Positions 55,135-64,000 of a stretch of DNA of 64,000 bases are shown here, piece by piece. Position 1 is the first letter of the stretch; each line of letters starts with the position of its first letter. The translations under genes and the position numbers were made by a program. The stretch comes from Undaria pinnatifida (taxonomy: Eukaryota; Sar; Phaeophyceae; Laminariales; Alariaceae): contig JABAKD010000016.1 in assembly GCA_012845835.1 (NCBI GenBank), forward strand, positions 20,751,196-20,815,195. Direction: 5' to 3'. Below the pieces are notes generated by a model. It saw only the letters and a list, made by a program, of their open reading frames with translations. It had not been told where the DNA came from and ran no database searches.

Positions 55135-56222
55135 TACCGTGCGGCTCCAATTACCGTAGGGAAAACCAAGTGGAAATCGTGTTTTACCTACGATGCGCTG
55201 TATGAAAAACCAACCGCGGTTTCGCACGGTTCTAACGATTTTCTCGGTGCATTAACGAGACGCTGTTTCTCTGTGGGGCACAGTATGAATAAGCCGTACA
55301 AACCATGGATTGGTACGATTTCTGGCGCTTTTTCAACACACCGTACAAAGTACGAGTACAAACGGTAGCCGAGCAACGACGTCGGTGGCAGTGTTCAATG
55401 CAGTGCCGCCGCAGCTATCCCACCACAACGAGCAGGGGCACAGCAAGCGGCAGCTAGCGGCAACATCCCCTACAGCAGTATCATCGAACGGCACCGACAC
55501 CAACACTGACAACAGCAACATATTTTGTTTTTGCTTTTTTCAATCTTGGGACCGGCTTCGCAGTTCTTCTGGTCGTGTGATGCTGCTCCCACTGCCGCTG
55601 CTGCTGCTGCGCTCAGCGTACGTCGCCACCGCCCAGGCGCACTTCGTTCTGAGCACGCTCGGCGGCCGACATTTAGACCGCGCTGCTGCTATCACGGTGT
55701 GCTAGAATTGGAATGATACACGAGCTGTCCTGTTCTCACGGTCTGTGATACCAGCATCATAAACGCGCGAGCGCGGGTACGAGTAACGAACGCATTCTCC
55801 ACGACACCAAGCGTACGAGACAGGACCGTCGTAGCAGCGACGCGCTGGTACACCCCAACACCGCTCAGCCGCGTCATACTCTCGCTTCACCTGTCGACTA
55901 TCTCGAGTCCGTGCTCTTTACGGTTGTTGTGTTGTGTCGATACACCACAGCATTGAGAATCAGCATGCGCGTGCCTTGCAAGGATAATGCTCCGTGACAG
56001 CGATTGGAGCTGCGTCGGACAAATGCTCGGTGTGTTGTAGCCACCGTAAAGCGTGCCAGATGCGTACGTACACTTTGTTTACTTCCCACGTAATGTCAAA
56101 GAAGGAGCAACAGCAGTAACACACAAATATTAAATAGGTAAGAAGCACAGATGTTTTTTAACCTATCAATCAGATAATAAGTCATGTATAGTCTAATGTA
56201 ATAATATTATAAACAATGAAAA
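55135..56222. other. Unassigned DNA
   Basis: Several GC-rich overlapping frames (55310-55705 plus, others minus) contain CTG-type runs near 55600. None is convincing as a gene. I see no repeat borders. Confidence 0.35.
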
Positions 56223-57490
56223 TACACTCCAGCTTTGAGATCGAAGATTTTGTCGAAACTCATACTATTTGCAAGCTGTGTGTGATACTCCGATCGCGCG
56301 TATTACGGGTGTGTCCTCATTAAGGATATAGGTCGGCGACTCCCTTACAACTACATACAGTGTAGCCATCATGTTCAACAGGGTGATGTTAGTCAGTCTG
56401 TGCGCGGAAACTATAGAACCCGTTTTTGAGGGGGGACCCAGGCAACGGTAGGGGGGTCCCTTTCTGGGCCTTTTATTTCAGTGGCCAGGGGTCACTCGCA
56501 CGAGTAACCCCTTTGTTCCTATGCGATTTTACGTATTCTTCATGTTTTACATTGGCGAAATTAATTCGCAATGCAAAGGTGATCTAAGCTGCGCCGAAAC
56601 AAGTAAGTGCCTAAACCACCTTCATCTATCTGTGGGGTACAGAGCCACTCGTGCGAGAGGCTCAAACACACCAGTGAAAATGGGGGTACCCCCCCTACCG
56701 TAGCCTTGGTCGGGGACAAAAGCTGTCAGCTGTGGAAGGAAATGTATCCGTTTATCAAGTGAATCCTGTAAGTCGAATAACCGGTGAGGGGAGGGCGGAG
56801 TTTTGAAGGACGTGGGGGCCTGGTTTTGATCAAAGGCGAGCGGGGTTGAGGGAGGGGGGGGTGGACTGGGGGGGGCGGCGGACGGGCGGGCAATTTGTGC
56901 GTGGAAACTATAAACCCTTTAAGGGGATAAACATGACGGTTTTGGGGGAAAAAGTAAAAAATATGCACCAGTTTTTAATGGTGGTGGGGGTGGGGCGGAT
57001 GGGGCAGCTCAATCTGTTCATGAAAACTATACAATATTTTTGAGGGGATAAATGTGACGGTTTTGGAAAGAATGCATCAGTTTATCATGTATATCCTGGG
57101 GTAAGTCGTACAATCAGTGAGTAGAGAGAGGGCGGAGTGTTCGAGGGGGTGGGGGTGGGATGCGGTGGGGGGGTTGGGGAGGTGGGGGGAGGGGGGGTCG
57201 GGGGGGGGTGGGGTTAGGTGGCATATATATATATATATATATGTAGGGGTTTGTTTTACGTGTGGTGCTAGGTCTAGGCGATGGTGCGGGTGGTGGGCGT
57301 TCGGGGCGGGGGGGGGGGGGGGGAAGCAGCGGCATGGATGGTTCCAGAAATATATTGATGTGATATTCAGTGCGTGAAGTGTTAAATAATCTGGAGGATT
57401 TCCATATTTAGTGGGGCGTTTGAGCAAGGGAGAGCGAGAAGGGAGGGAGGGGGGGGAGAGATTTTGTAGGTTTAGATCACAAATAATATT
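56223..57490 (+). repeat. TACACTCC-headed, G-rich element, unit 3
   Basis: Head at 56223, modules at 56887-56945 and 57003-57070 (GTGCGTGGAAACTATAAACC; GAGGGGATAAATGTGACGG), G tracts, a (TA)n run at 57224-57242, tail GTTTGAGCAAGGGAGAGCGA and GGTTTAGATCACAAATAATA. It is interrupted by the 277-bp MITE at 56435. Another head follows at 57495. Confidence 0.7.
56435..56711. mobile_element. 277-bp MITE with clean empty sites
   Basis: Ends are inverted repeats: GACCCAGGCAACGGTAGGGG at the left and, reversed, GACCAAGGCTACGGTAGGGG at the right. A second inner inverted pair carries CTCGCACGAGT. It splits the phrase TTTTTGAGGGGGACAAAAGC, which is intact in the sister copies near 29190 and 29440. The left flank keeps five G and the right flank four where the empty site has five, so four G are duplicated. 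The superfamily is not identifiable from this alone. It has no coding capacity of note. Confidence 0.85.
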
Positions 57491-57494
57491 CAAA

Positions 57495-57960
57495 TACACT
57501 CCGGCTGTGAGATCAAAGATATGTAGCGACTTGTTATACGCTTGGTGCTAGGTCTAGGCGATCGTGCAGGTGGTGGGAAAATAGAGGGCGTTGGAGGGGG
57601 GGGTCGAGGGGGGTGGGGGGAAAGGATGAAAACTACGTCATGGATGGTCAGAAAGATCATGACGTGATATCAACTGCGTAAAGGTGTTTATTACTCTGGT
57701 CGATTTCGATTTTGAGTGGGGCGTTTGGACAAACTAGGCGGAAAAAAAATGGGGGGGGGAGGGGAGGGATCGGGGGAGGGGGGGGTGGGGGAGGGGTGGT
57801 TTTGTTTTCAACAAGAGGGATCGGGGGAGGGGGAGGGGAGGGGGGGGCGGGGGTCGGGAGGCGGGACATTTCAATATGTGCGCGGAAACTAGAAATATTG
57901 AAAGGGGACAAACCTGACGATTGTAGCAAGAAGACATCCCTTTATATCATCTGCCTCGCA
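57495..57960 (+). repeat. Further TACACTCC head and G-rich body, rearranged
   Basis: The head (TACACTCCGGCTGTGAGATC) is soon replaced by TTGTTATACGCTTGGTGCTAGGTCTAGGCGAT, also seen at 30130 and 57255. G-rich runs follow, and a last module (GTGCGCGGAAACTAGAAATA, GGGGACAAACCTGACG) at about 57860-57925. Confidence 0.6.
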
Positions 57961-59229
57961 ATTTCACTATTCTAGAAGGTTTGATGTTAGGTGCAGTATG
58001 CAACCCAGTGTTTAAGTGAATAATCTTGTAAGAATCACTTGGGGTAAAAAATTATATTATTTTCGATATTTAGACTCTACGTATTAGTAATAATGTGATG
58101 AACATGGACATTTTGACTATAATAATAATTTCAATATGAAATACCAATAGATTTACCAAGCTTCGCAGCGAGGACACGTTTCACTTTTAACCTGAAACCG
58201 TGCAGAAAACGTCGTGAACCGTGCGACACCGCCGTCATCCTATTCTATACGTAACGTAGCACCGTCCCGCGGCCGATAGAACCGCGGCTTTTCTATGGCT
58301 TGAAGTTAAACGCCTTGTCAAATTACCGGCCTAACAGGTTTTCGCTTGATGCACACGGTGCGGTGCGGTTTCAATGACATCCCTACAGTGCGGTTTGGTG
58401 GTGTTTTAACAAATCGGGAATCTTACGGTGCGGTTCGGTGAGGTTTTCTGTAAACCACACGGCACGGGGCGGTTCGGCGCTGGTTTTTGAATAGGGCAAA
58501 AATCCTACGGTGCGTTAACCGCACCGAATTGATGGGAAAGACTGCACCGAAAATAAAAATGGCTTGATGTATTTCTCTACCGTGATATTTTTTTGTTAAA
58601 GATTGTCTCGATGATTCGTTGTTGTTGCTGTCTCACATAACTCCTTGTCAAACATCTAGAGTCCGTGGTTACACAAAAGTGCTGAAGCCCTAGGAAGATC
58701 CGAAAAAATAAAAAAATCAAAATTAGTCCGGGAAATACTACGATTTCCCGCTTAAAATACACGATACGAAGAAGGCGCACAAGCGAAATGGTCCAATGCG
58801 CAAACTCAACTCACGTCGGCGCGGGTATCCACTCAATTGCAGCATAGAGTTCCCCTGTTCACACAACTAACCAACTCGCGGCTACAAACATAAGCGGTTG
58901 GGCTGCCTGCACCTTACGAACCGCACGGTAATCGTGAGCATAGACGCACGCGCCTCCCCTATGGAGTGCTGTCAGATTGACGACCCGCGGGCACGCAGTG
59001 ACATAAGAGCAATCGGACCGAAAGCCACCAAAGAAATATCAATGACCGCCTGTGTTCCCGAGTTATCTGACAGGTTGCAGCGCAGCTTCGACGCCCGTGC
59101 CTGAAATTGAATTTTTCGGGGGGTCGTTCCCCATGAACGATATAGAACTCTACCCACTCTACAAGAATCAGTGGCGTAAGTAACATGTTGTACTACTGCC
59201 TCGCAAAACGAAAATGAATATGAGACGAT
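57961..59229. other. Unassigned DNA with GGTGCGG repeat, block 2
   Basis: 58350-58540 carries GGTGCGGTTTGGTG, TCTTACGGTGCGGTTCGG and ATCCTACGGTGCG units like those at 54770-55130. The rest shows nothing recognisable. Confidence 0.5.
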
Positions 59230-59470
59230 TGCGGCTCTCGTGATGATGGTGTACGTGCGGGTCGTGGGTCTCCTTGTGCCATCCTCCTGCTGTGGTTCCA
59301 CGAAAAGTGACACCTCTATCGCAGCACCCGTCGGCCGCACGCAGCAGCAAGAAGGTGTCACTGACTGATTCTATGAGAGCCCCCCCACAAAACCAGTGAT
59401 TATCTTCAACCAGCATCTCATCAAGTCTGCCCAACATAAGGAACGATACTATTGGAAAAAAAGTGTCCAT
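59230..59470 (-). pseudogene. Probable trypsin-like (S1A) serine protease relic
   Basis: From the ATG at 59470 the minus strand reads MDTFFPIVSFLML, then EDNHWFCGGALIESVSDTFL, then LLRAADGC. In S1A proteases the segment after the activation site reads F-P-x-x-V-S-L ... H-x-F-C-G-G-x-L-I ... V-L-T-A-A-H-C. Spacing and the CGGALI core fit well, but the T-A-A-H-C box is R-A-A-D-G-C, so the catalytic histidine is missing. Near 59330 the similarity seems to move to another frame (IEVSLFVEPQQEDGTRRP, like the strand following the histidine loop), which implies a frameshift. No Asp or Ser catalytic segment was found downstream. It is therefore a decayed fragment, if the identification is right. Confidence 0.45.
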
Positions 59471-59538
59471 TATTTTTGTGTGCAAAGGTCTATCGATCGA
59501 CTTACGTCGGGGAGGGTGTCGAGGGACACCGTATTTCA

Positions 59539-59620
59539 GGAGATTCGATCTGGAGCTGCTTTTTGAAACCGGCGGTTTCGTTAAACAAAAGTTGGGGGGG
59601 CTACTCGAGATCGAATCTCC
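59539..59620. repeat. Inverted repeat with 13-bp perfect stem
   Basis: GGAGATTCGATCT at 59539-59551 pairs with AGATCGAATCTCC at 59608-59620. The 56-nt loop is not otherwise remarkable. Confidence 0.85.
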
Positions 59621-59639
59621 TTGAGGGTGGGTCCGGCCG

Positions 59640-60853
59640 TACACCCGCCAGACCCCCCCCCCCCCCCCGACTCGCTACAAGCCTGCTAGGGCATGCCTCG
59701 CATCATGCCTTGCCGAGGCGGCAAATGGAACGGAGTTGAGTATATGATGGTGTCACCTGAGCCATGGATAATCATTACGAATTTTAGTCTTTGGGGTTCA
59801 CCTGCGGTCAATCGAACAACCATGCCTGGTTGTGTGCAATGAGGCATCAATGGTGTTGCTCATCTATGTCATCAGCATATCAATAATATCATATGACAAT
59901 TTCGAAGGTCGTATGTAGGCCCACGGCGTACTGTCATGGAGAAGAGACGGGGTAGTTGGACACAACATTGTGTGATGATGTGATGATAAAACGTGTGACC
60001 CAGCACTTCTCAAAATGACGACCACTTTCATAGTGACTTGGTTAGACAGCTATCCGAATAGCACTGCGACATGCTACTCCTGTAAATATGTTATTGGTTA
60101 TTTATGGTGTCGCATGCAATTCGATGTGTGTCGACGAGGGAACATAATCCTAAGATATTATCACGATGGAATCACGGGGCACGTGTTGTTGTGGAGAGGG
60201 GGGAGGAGGGCCCGCTATGTGTCCCCGCATCTTAGTTTCTACTCGGAGGGAGCGCGAGAGAACCGTGTACGACAGAGGAAAACATACCCTGATAAGATTT
60301 CACCCTCCCTACAGAATACAACACCCGGTGATCAGCGTTTTAAATCTCGAACACTGAAGGAGAATTATCACGGGGGTTACAACAAAAGACAACACCGTCC
60401 CTGAGACGCACGTTATAACGGAGCCCCTGGTTCTATCACCCAGGTGATTAAGCACCCGTCTTGTGACCCCGGACAATAAACCCCCGTGTGCGGGTAACGA
60501 CCCTGTGTGAAGACCTGCAGCAACATCTAAGTGCATAGGGGGGTGATATAATCCAGAGGAGCTTATTTCGCTCCCTCGACAGCTGCTTCGACAGCAGCAG
60601 CGCAGGCTCGACCGATCACCTCGTTCTTTGAACGCGAGGAAACTTATTTTCTGCCCGTTGCTACTGGTGCCGCTGCTGCTGCAGCTGACACAGCAACAGG
60701 CGCAAATGTGGCAGCCACCGCACTGGCTCAGCAAACCACACCCCCGCAAATGTGCGGCAGCAGCAGGTACCGGTAATTTTTCCAGGCAGTGTTAACACGC
60801 CCCCTCAATAATACCCTCCTGCAAGTGTGGCAGCAGATTGTTTTGCTACACGC
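59640..60853. other. DNA with two unrecognised open frames
   Basis: Non-repetitive relative to the rest of the window. A 129-codon frame with ATG lies at 60015-60404 (MTTTFIVTWLDSYPN start, two Cys pairs, basic end). A frame without ATG at 60561-60776 reads Ala-rich with QARPITSFFEREE, looking like real coding sequence or an exon. Neither has a known domain. Confidence 0.35.
60561..60776 (+). CDS. Possible exon fragment, Ala-rich, with ITSFF motif
   Basis: The frame opens after a stop just upstream and has no ATG at the beginning. It reads AYFAPSTAASTAAAQARPIT, then SFFEREETYFLPVATGAAAA and so on to a stop at 60774. The ITSFF stretch preceded by Gln at distance four is near, but not equal to, a PCNA-binding PIP box (Q-x-x-I-x-x-F-F). 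It lies directly before hAT copy 2. It may be host or part of another element. Confidence 0.25.
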   Translation, partial: AYFAPSTAASTAAAQARPITSFFEREETYFLPVATGAAAAAADTATGANVAATALAQQTTPPQMCGSSRYR

Positions 60854-61164
60854 CGAGGGCGCACAAGGAAGGTCATCCCGCACATCTACCTTCCCCCCTC
60901 TAGGCCTAAAAATACATTTATTTCCAGAAAAATAATAAAAAATGACCTTGTTTGCTTGCTTGGTGGTTCGTTTCTTGGCCGTGCCCCTGTGGATGGTTTA
61001 CTGCACACTCTTGCGTCAACAAAGAGGCTTGGCAAGCTAACATAGCAAGGGCAAGGGATGTCAAACTGAACTTTAGGTCGTTTTGGTATGTAATCCTTGC
61101 GTCAATGCAAGGTGGTCAATGTAGTCACAAATAATCAATAGTGAGCAAGCGCCGCGCTTGGGCA

Positions 61165-61911
61165 CTAAACCCTGTAAGCCTTCGTGCCCTTGACGTCCAA
61201 ACACGGCGCGCACGGGCCTCCTGGTTGTTCCACCGTTCCCGCACAGCCTGGGCTCAAGATGCCGCGGGAGGCAGTTGGCACCGCGTGAAGAGACACGCGA
61301 TTCAGGTTTATCCAAGCCTCCCACGACACCCCCTGGTTGCCAATACCATGGAGAGTTGATTGGTAGTGTTGGAGAACAGGCTCCCGGACAGCCGGACGCA
61401 ATCCCGCGCAGTAGATGGGAGCGTGGACAAGCGTCCTATCGGCGGGACCACTCCCGTCTGCAGCGTCGGAGAAAACACAATCCATCTCAATGCCCGCGCC
61501 CTCACAATTCTCAAGGCCGTTCACAACTCCCGTCGCAACCACATCAGCGACACTTCCCGCGCAAGCACCACCCTCACCCTCGCTCACAACTCCCGTCACA
61601 ACCACGTCGGCGCAACTGCCCGCGCCCGCACCGCCCTCACCCCAGCTCACAACTCCCGTCGCCACCACGTCAGCGTCACCGCTTGCGCCCCCGCCGCTAC
61701 TACTGTCCATCAACCGGCGACTCCTTCGCGCCGTCCGTTGCGCTCTTTGGTTTGAAAAAATCCAGCGTAGATCGCCCGCTCCCCACCACCGCCGCGGCAC
61801 CAGCACCCCTCTCGACACACGTTGGTCGACATGCAAATTGCGACATGAGCAATAACAATTGATCAACCGTGAAACATTCAAAAATAATTTGCTTCTGCGT
61901 TTCACATACAC
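61165..61911 (-). CDS. Open frame with 20-residue repeats in hAT copy 2
   Basis: 248 codons, carrying three near-repeats of about 20 residues, each with ADVVATGVVS and GEGGAGAGS. Copy 1 (10763-11575) has a comparable frame with two repeats and many differences elsewhere. The opposite strand is open too (Thr/Pro/Ala-rich), as expected for a GC-rich repeat without stops, so coding is uncertain. No catalytic motif. Confidence 0.25.
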   Translation of the reverse strand: MYVKRRSKLFLNVSRLINCYCSCRNLHVDQRVSRGVLVPRRWWGAGDLRWIFSNQRAQRTARRSRRLMDSSSGGGASGDADVVATGVVSWGEGGAGAGSCADVVVTGVVSEGEGGACAGSVADVVATGVVNGLENCEGAGIEMDCVFSDAADGSGPADRTLVHAPIYCAGLRPAVREPVLQHYQSTLHGIGNQGVSWEAWINLNRVSLHAVPTASRGILSPGCAGTVEQPGGPCAPCLDVKGTKAYRV

Positions 61912-62175
61912 ACATCGACAAGGCCTGCAGCCTCATACACTGCGCGACTAAAATACGTCCAGCGTGGCAGTTCCCAAACTGCTGAACACGCGCGAACGAC
62001 TTCCCGTACAAATTGTGAAGCAGTGTATTAACAACCAGGTACATTTCACAAACACTATACCATAAATGAAACATTGATCTAATGTACTACGAAGCTTGCA
62101 AAGTTGAGTTTCAACCATTCAATCAGTCGTACTCACAGCTCACGTTCTTCAATTTTTTTATCGAAACTGCTTGTG

Positions 62176-62586
62176 CTAGCGAATGCAACAACTGCTGTCC
62201 TTACAAGTCCTCACTTGTGTTGGAGCGGCTGTTCGTGAGTCTCCCACGTGGGTCCGGCTCAGTTGCTCTATATTGCGTCCGAAATTGCGCTTGCACTTCT
62301 TGCACACCCAGTTGCCCCTGCTGGTCTTCGCGGCGATTGTTCCGACAGGCAAAATTGCTCTGCTCGCATGCGAAAGGCGTGCAGGGACCACCAGGGACGC
62401 GGAGTAACTTGGTTGGTTCGCATATCTAGCGCATTTGTTTCGGCGATTTTGATCATGCGGCTCTGGCTTCTGGTATTGCTGCTCTGCTGCTACTGCTGCT
62501 GCTGCCGCTGCTGCTGCTGCCAAGGCTAGGCTTCTGCTACTGCTCATGTTGTCACTTAATTGGGGAGGAGACAGCACGACACACAT
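62176..62586 (-). CDS. Putative zinc-finger frame in hAT copy 2 (BED-like)
   Basis: 136 codons from an ATG. The N-terminal part has a poly-Ala run from the (CTG)n tract. A basic region follows, then NWVCKKCKRNFGRNIEQLSR, a short loop and ...QVRTC. The arrangement W-x-C-x-x-C-x-x-x-F-x-x-x-I-x-x-L followed by a distal Cys resembles the DNA-binding BED finger at the start of many hAT transposases. Copy 1 keeps WVCKNCKRDFGRNIEQLSR in the equivalent place (about 11830-11890), with the expected histidine absent there. This supports the hAT assignment from an independent side. It may be one exon of a longer gene now deleted. Confidence 0.45.
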   Translation of the reverse strand: MCVVLSPPQLSDNMSSSRSLALAAAAAAAAAVAAEQQYQKPEPHDQNRRNKCARYANQPSYSASLVVPARLSHASRAILPVGTIAAKTSRGNWVCKKCKRNFGRNIEQLSRTHVGDSRTAAPTQVRTCKDSSCCIR

Positions 62587-62720
62587 ACTGCTCGATGGTG
62601 AGCACCTTTACATATGATAAACCAGGGCTTTGTCTTTCCAGTGCTTGCCGCTGCTGCTGCTGCTGCTGCGAGGTGCACGATACCCTCCAATATCACACTA
62701 CAGCCCTCATGCCTCTCCAC

Positions 62721-62927
62721 TCACGCTCTGTGATGTGCCGAACACTCATGCTCAATGGCCTGGCCCTTGTCCATTCGTGAACCGTCACCGAAGTTGGCCC
62801 CACAACAGCAGATGAAGTCCTCGCCATCGGCTGGCTTTCCGCAGACGCTTTGTAACCAAGCTGTCTTGTCGAAGGAGGGTTGTGGCAGGGGTCCCTTCAC
62901 CGTGGAGGCTGTGCTCATTATGACCAC
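62721..62927 (-). CDS. Small Cys-containing frame, hAT copy 2 counterpart
   Basis: 68 codons, equivalent to 12259-12465. It keeps VCGKPADGE, F-I-C-C-C-G-A-N-F-G-D-G and EHEC. It lies upstream (in the minus-strand sense) of the BED-like frame, so the two could be consecutive exons. Confidence 0.35.
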   Translation of the reverse strand: MVIMSTASTVKGPLPQPSFDKTAWLQSVCGKPADGEDFICCCGANFGDGSRMDKGQAIEHECSAHHRA

Positions 62928-63271
62928 TTTCTCTTGCTCTCTCCCTTTTTCTCCGTTGCTGTGCGCTGTGCGTAGCTGGTACGCAGGCTGCCGCTGCGTG
63001 ACCAGGGGGCTGCGTGTCTGCTCTCTAGTACCCCCCCATGCCCCTCTATTATATAGGATTTAGAACAGGGGTTGTGTGCATAGGACATTATGTGGCGTAA
63101 TGGGGGGGGATGGGGTCTTTTTACCTCCCCCCCCCTCTGGAAGGGCGAAGAAAACGTTTTGGTACGTAGGTGAAAAAAAAAGTTGTTTTGTGCGCCCTTG
63201 GTGGTAAAAATCAAACAATTCGCTTCATTAGCAAAGGAGTAAATACACGAATATGATATACTTATGCGCCC

Positions 63272-63511
63272 ATGCTGGCTGCTCGAGCGAAAGTAACCAA
63301 AAGTGCGTTTATTTCCTATACAGTGATGCCGAGTCACCCCGGTTCCGCAGGCGAAGTTGTGGCCAAAGTCATTGGCGGCCTCTTACAACTTGCACTCAAT
63401 ATGAATGCTGGCCTCGTATCATGTTCGCGGGTTGAATTGTTCATCAAAAAGGGGTTTAATTTCGACTCAAGGACACGGTGTCGACATGGTGACATCACAC
63501 GGGGAAGCTAA
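63272..63511 (+). CDS. Unrecognised 79-codon frame
   Basis: Begins MLAARAKVTKSAFISYTVMP and has a hydrophobic middle (VVAKVIGGLLQLALNMNAGL). It lies just outside hAT copy 2 in DNA not repeated elsewhere in the window. No family recognised. It might be an exon. Confidence 0.25.
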   Translation: MLAARAKVTKSAFISYTVMPSHPGSAGEVVAKVIGGLLQLALNMNAGLVSCSRVELFIKKGFNFDSRTRCRHGDITRGS

Positions 63512-63542
63512 CCACCAAGCGGTTTAACTGCCGGTCCACAAG

Positions 63543-63941
63543 ATGAGAATAGCCCCCTTCATCAACAAAGATTCAGCGGATTGGTCGACCTCGGTTCACG
63601 ACGCAGCTCTCTGCGCTAAGTCTAACTGGCACGAGACGCCGAGGATCTACGAATTGCCAGGAGCGGTGGTTCCCACCTGGGAAAGAATTGGCATCTATAA
63701 TCACGCTGGTGGGCTGAAGCACGTCGATAATCACAAGGAACCGGTCTCACCTCGTGAAAAAGAAGGGCGTGCGGTCAGACGCGCGTGGAAGGATGAATAC
63801 TCCACTCAGCTTCCGTGCTTCTGTTCGACGATGCCGGTTCGCGGGAGAGGAAGATCCGTGCAATCACCGCCACGATCCGGCCGACAAATCCCGGGAACAG
63901 AAAGAAAGCGTAGGAGGCACCAGTGGGGCCGCACACAATAA
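63543..63941 (+). CDS. Unrecognised 132-codon frame near the window end
   Basis: Starts with ATG, MRIAPFINKDSADWSTSVHD, has several Trp, and ends in a very basic Arg-rich tail (GTERKRRRHQWGRTQ). The composition looks protein-like in the first 85 residues. A second frame is open from about 63830 past the window end, so a gene structure with introns or a frameshift is possible. No domain recognised. Confidence 0.3.
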   Translation: MRIAPFINKDSADWSTSVHDAALCAKSNWHETPRIYELPGAVVPTWERIGIYNHAGGLKHVDNHKEPVSPREKEGRAVRRAWKDEYSTQLPCFCSTMPVRGRGRSVQSPPRSGRQIPGTERKRRRHQWGRTQ

Positions 63942-64000
63942 ACCTAAGGCTGGTGTTCGCACGGTACGGAGCGCTTCCGCGTTGGGAGACGGAGACGGGA

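Larger units (their letters stand above)
60854..63200 (-). mobile_element. hAT-like DNA transposon, copy 2
   Basis: Same element as 10467-12746, in the same orientation, 2.35 kb long. Ends are CGAGGGCGCACAA and the reverse of CCAAGGGCGCACAAAA. It has three units of the 60-bp GC-rich tandem repeat (about 61520-61700) where copy 1 has two. The flanks (CTACACGC left, GTGGTAAA right) do not show a duplication, unlike copy 1, so this copy may have lost it through rearrangement or decay. Minus-strand frames run through most of it (62176-62586, 61165-61911), but no transposase core is visible. Confidence 0.75.

Overview
The window reads as nuclear DNA from a eukaryote with a large, repeat-choked genome. 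No bacterial operon, Shine-Dalgarno pattern or dense coding is seen. Evidence for a eukaryote is a Ty1/copia fossil, a hAT-like DNA transposon pair with terminal inverted repeats (TIRs) and a flanking duplication, tRNA-headed short repeats, foldback elements, a TTAGGG-type telomere-like tract and a very long (AAT)n microsatellite. The mix would fit a macroalga (for example a brown or red seaweed). That is a guess from general resemblance, and no marker in the window settles the lineage.

Layout. 0-7 kb: unassigned DNA with a pair of diverged direct repeats (938-1690 and 5748-6430), a TTTA/TTCA low-complexity block, a cysteine-rich protein fragment, and a 1.8-kb foldback array built from palindromic GGAAGCTTCC units, centred on a telomere-like tract. 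8-10 kb: copy A of a retroposon-like family ending in (CA)n, then further 3'-end-like pieces. 10.5-12.7 kb: hAT-like element, copy 1, inserted in another repeat. 14.1-18.7 kb: broken Ty1/copia fossil on the minus strand. 19-26 kb: direct and inverted repeats, a Tudor/SH3-like protein fragment, a second foldback repeat. 26-34.5 kb: retroposon copies B and C, a family whose heads contain TACACTCC with G-rich bodies, tRNA-like short repeats, and the first arm of a 2.15-kb inverted duplication. 34.8-41.3 kb: two copies of a segmental duplication, one carrying 1.5 kb more, including a tandem array of roughly 190 bp units. 43.3-43.9 kb: (AAT)n. 45.8-51.3 kb: a large palindrome-like structure (1.09-kb arms) enclosing the second arm of the 2.15-kb duplication. 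51.7-58 kb: two more G-rich elements, one with a clean 277-bp MITE (miniature inverted-repeat transposable element) insertion, and several tandem repeats. 59.2 kb: probable trypsin-like serine protease relic. 60.9-63.2 kb: hAT-like element, copy 2. 63.3-64.0 kb: short open frames of unknown meaning.

No intact host gene was recognised with confidence. The most informative features are insertions whose empty sites lie elsewhere in the same window (hAT copy 1, the 277-bp MITE, retroposon copy C), a hairpin pair with a compensatory base-pair change, and a foldback element with the architecture known from Drosophila FB elements.
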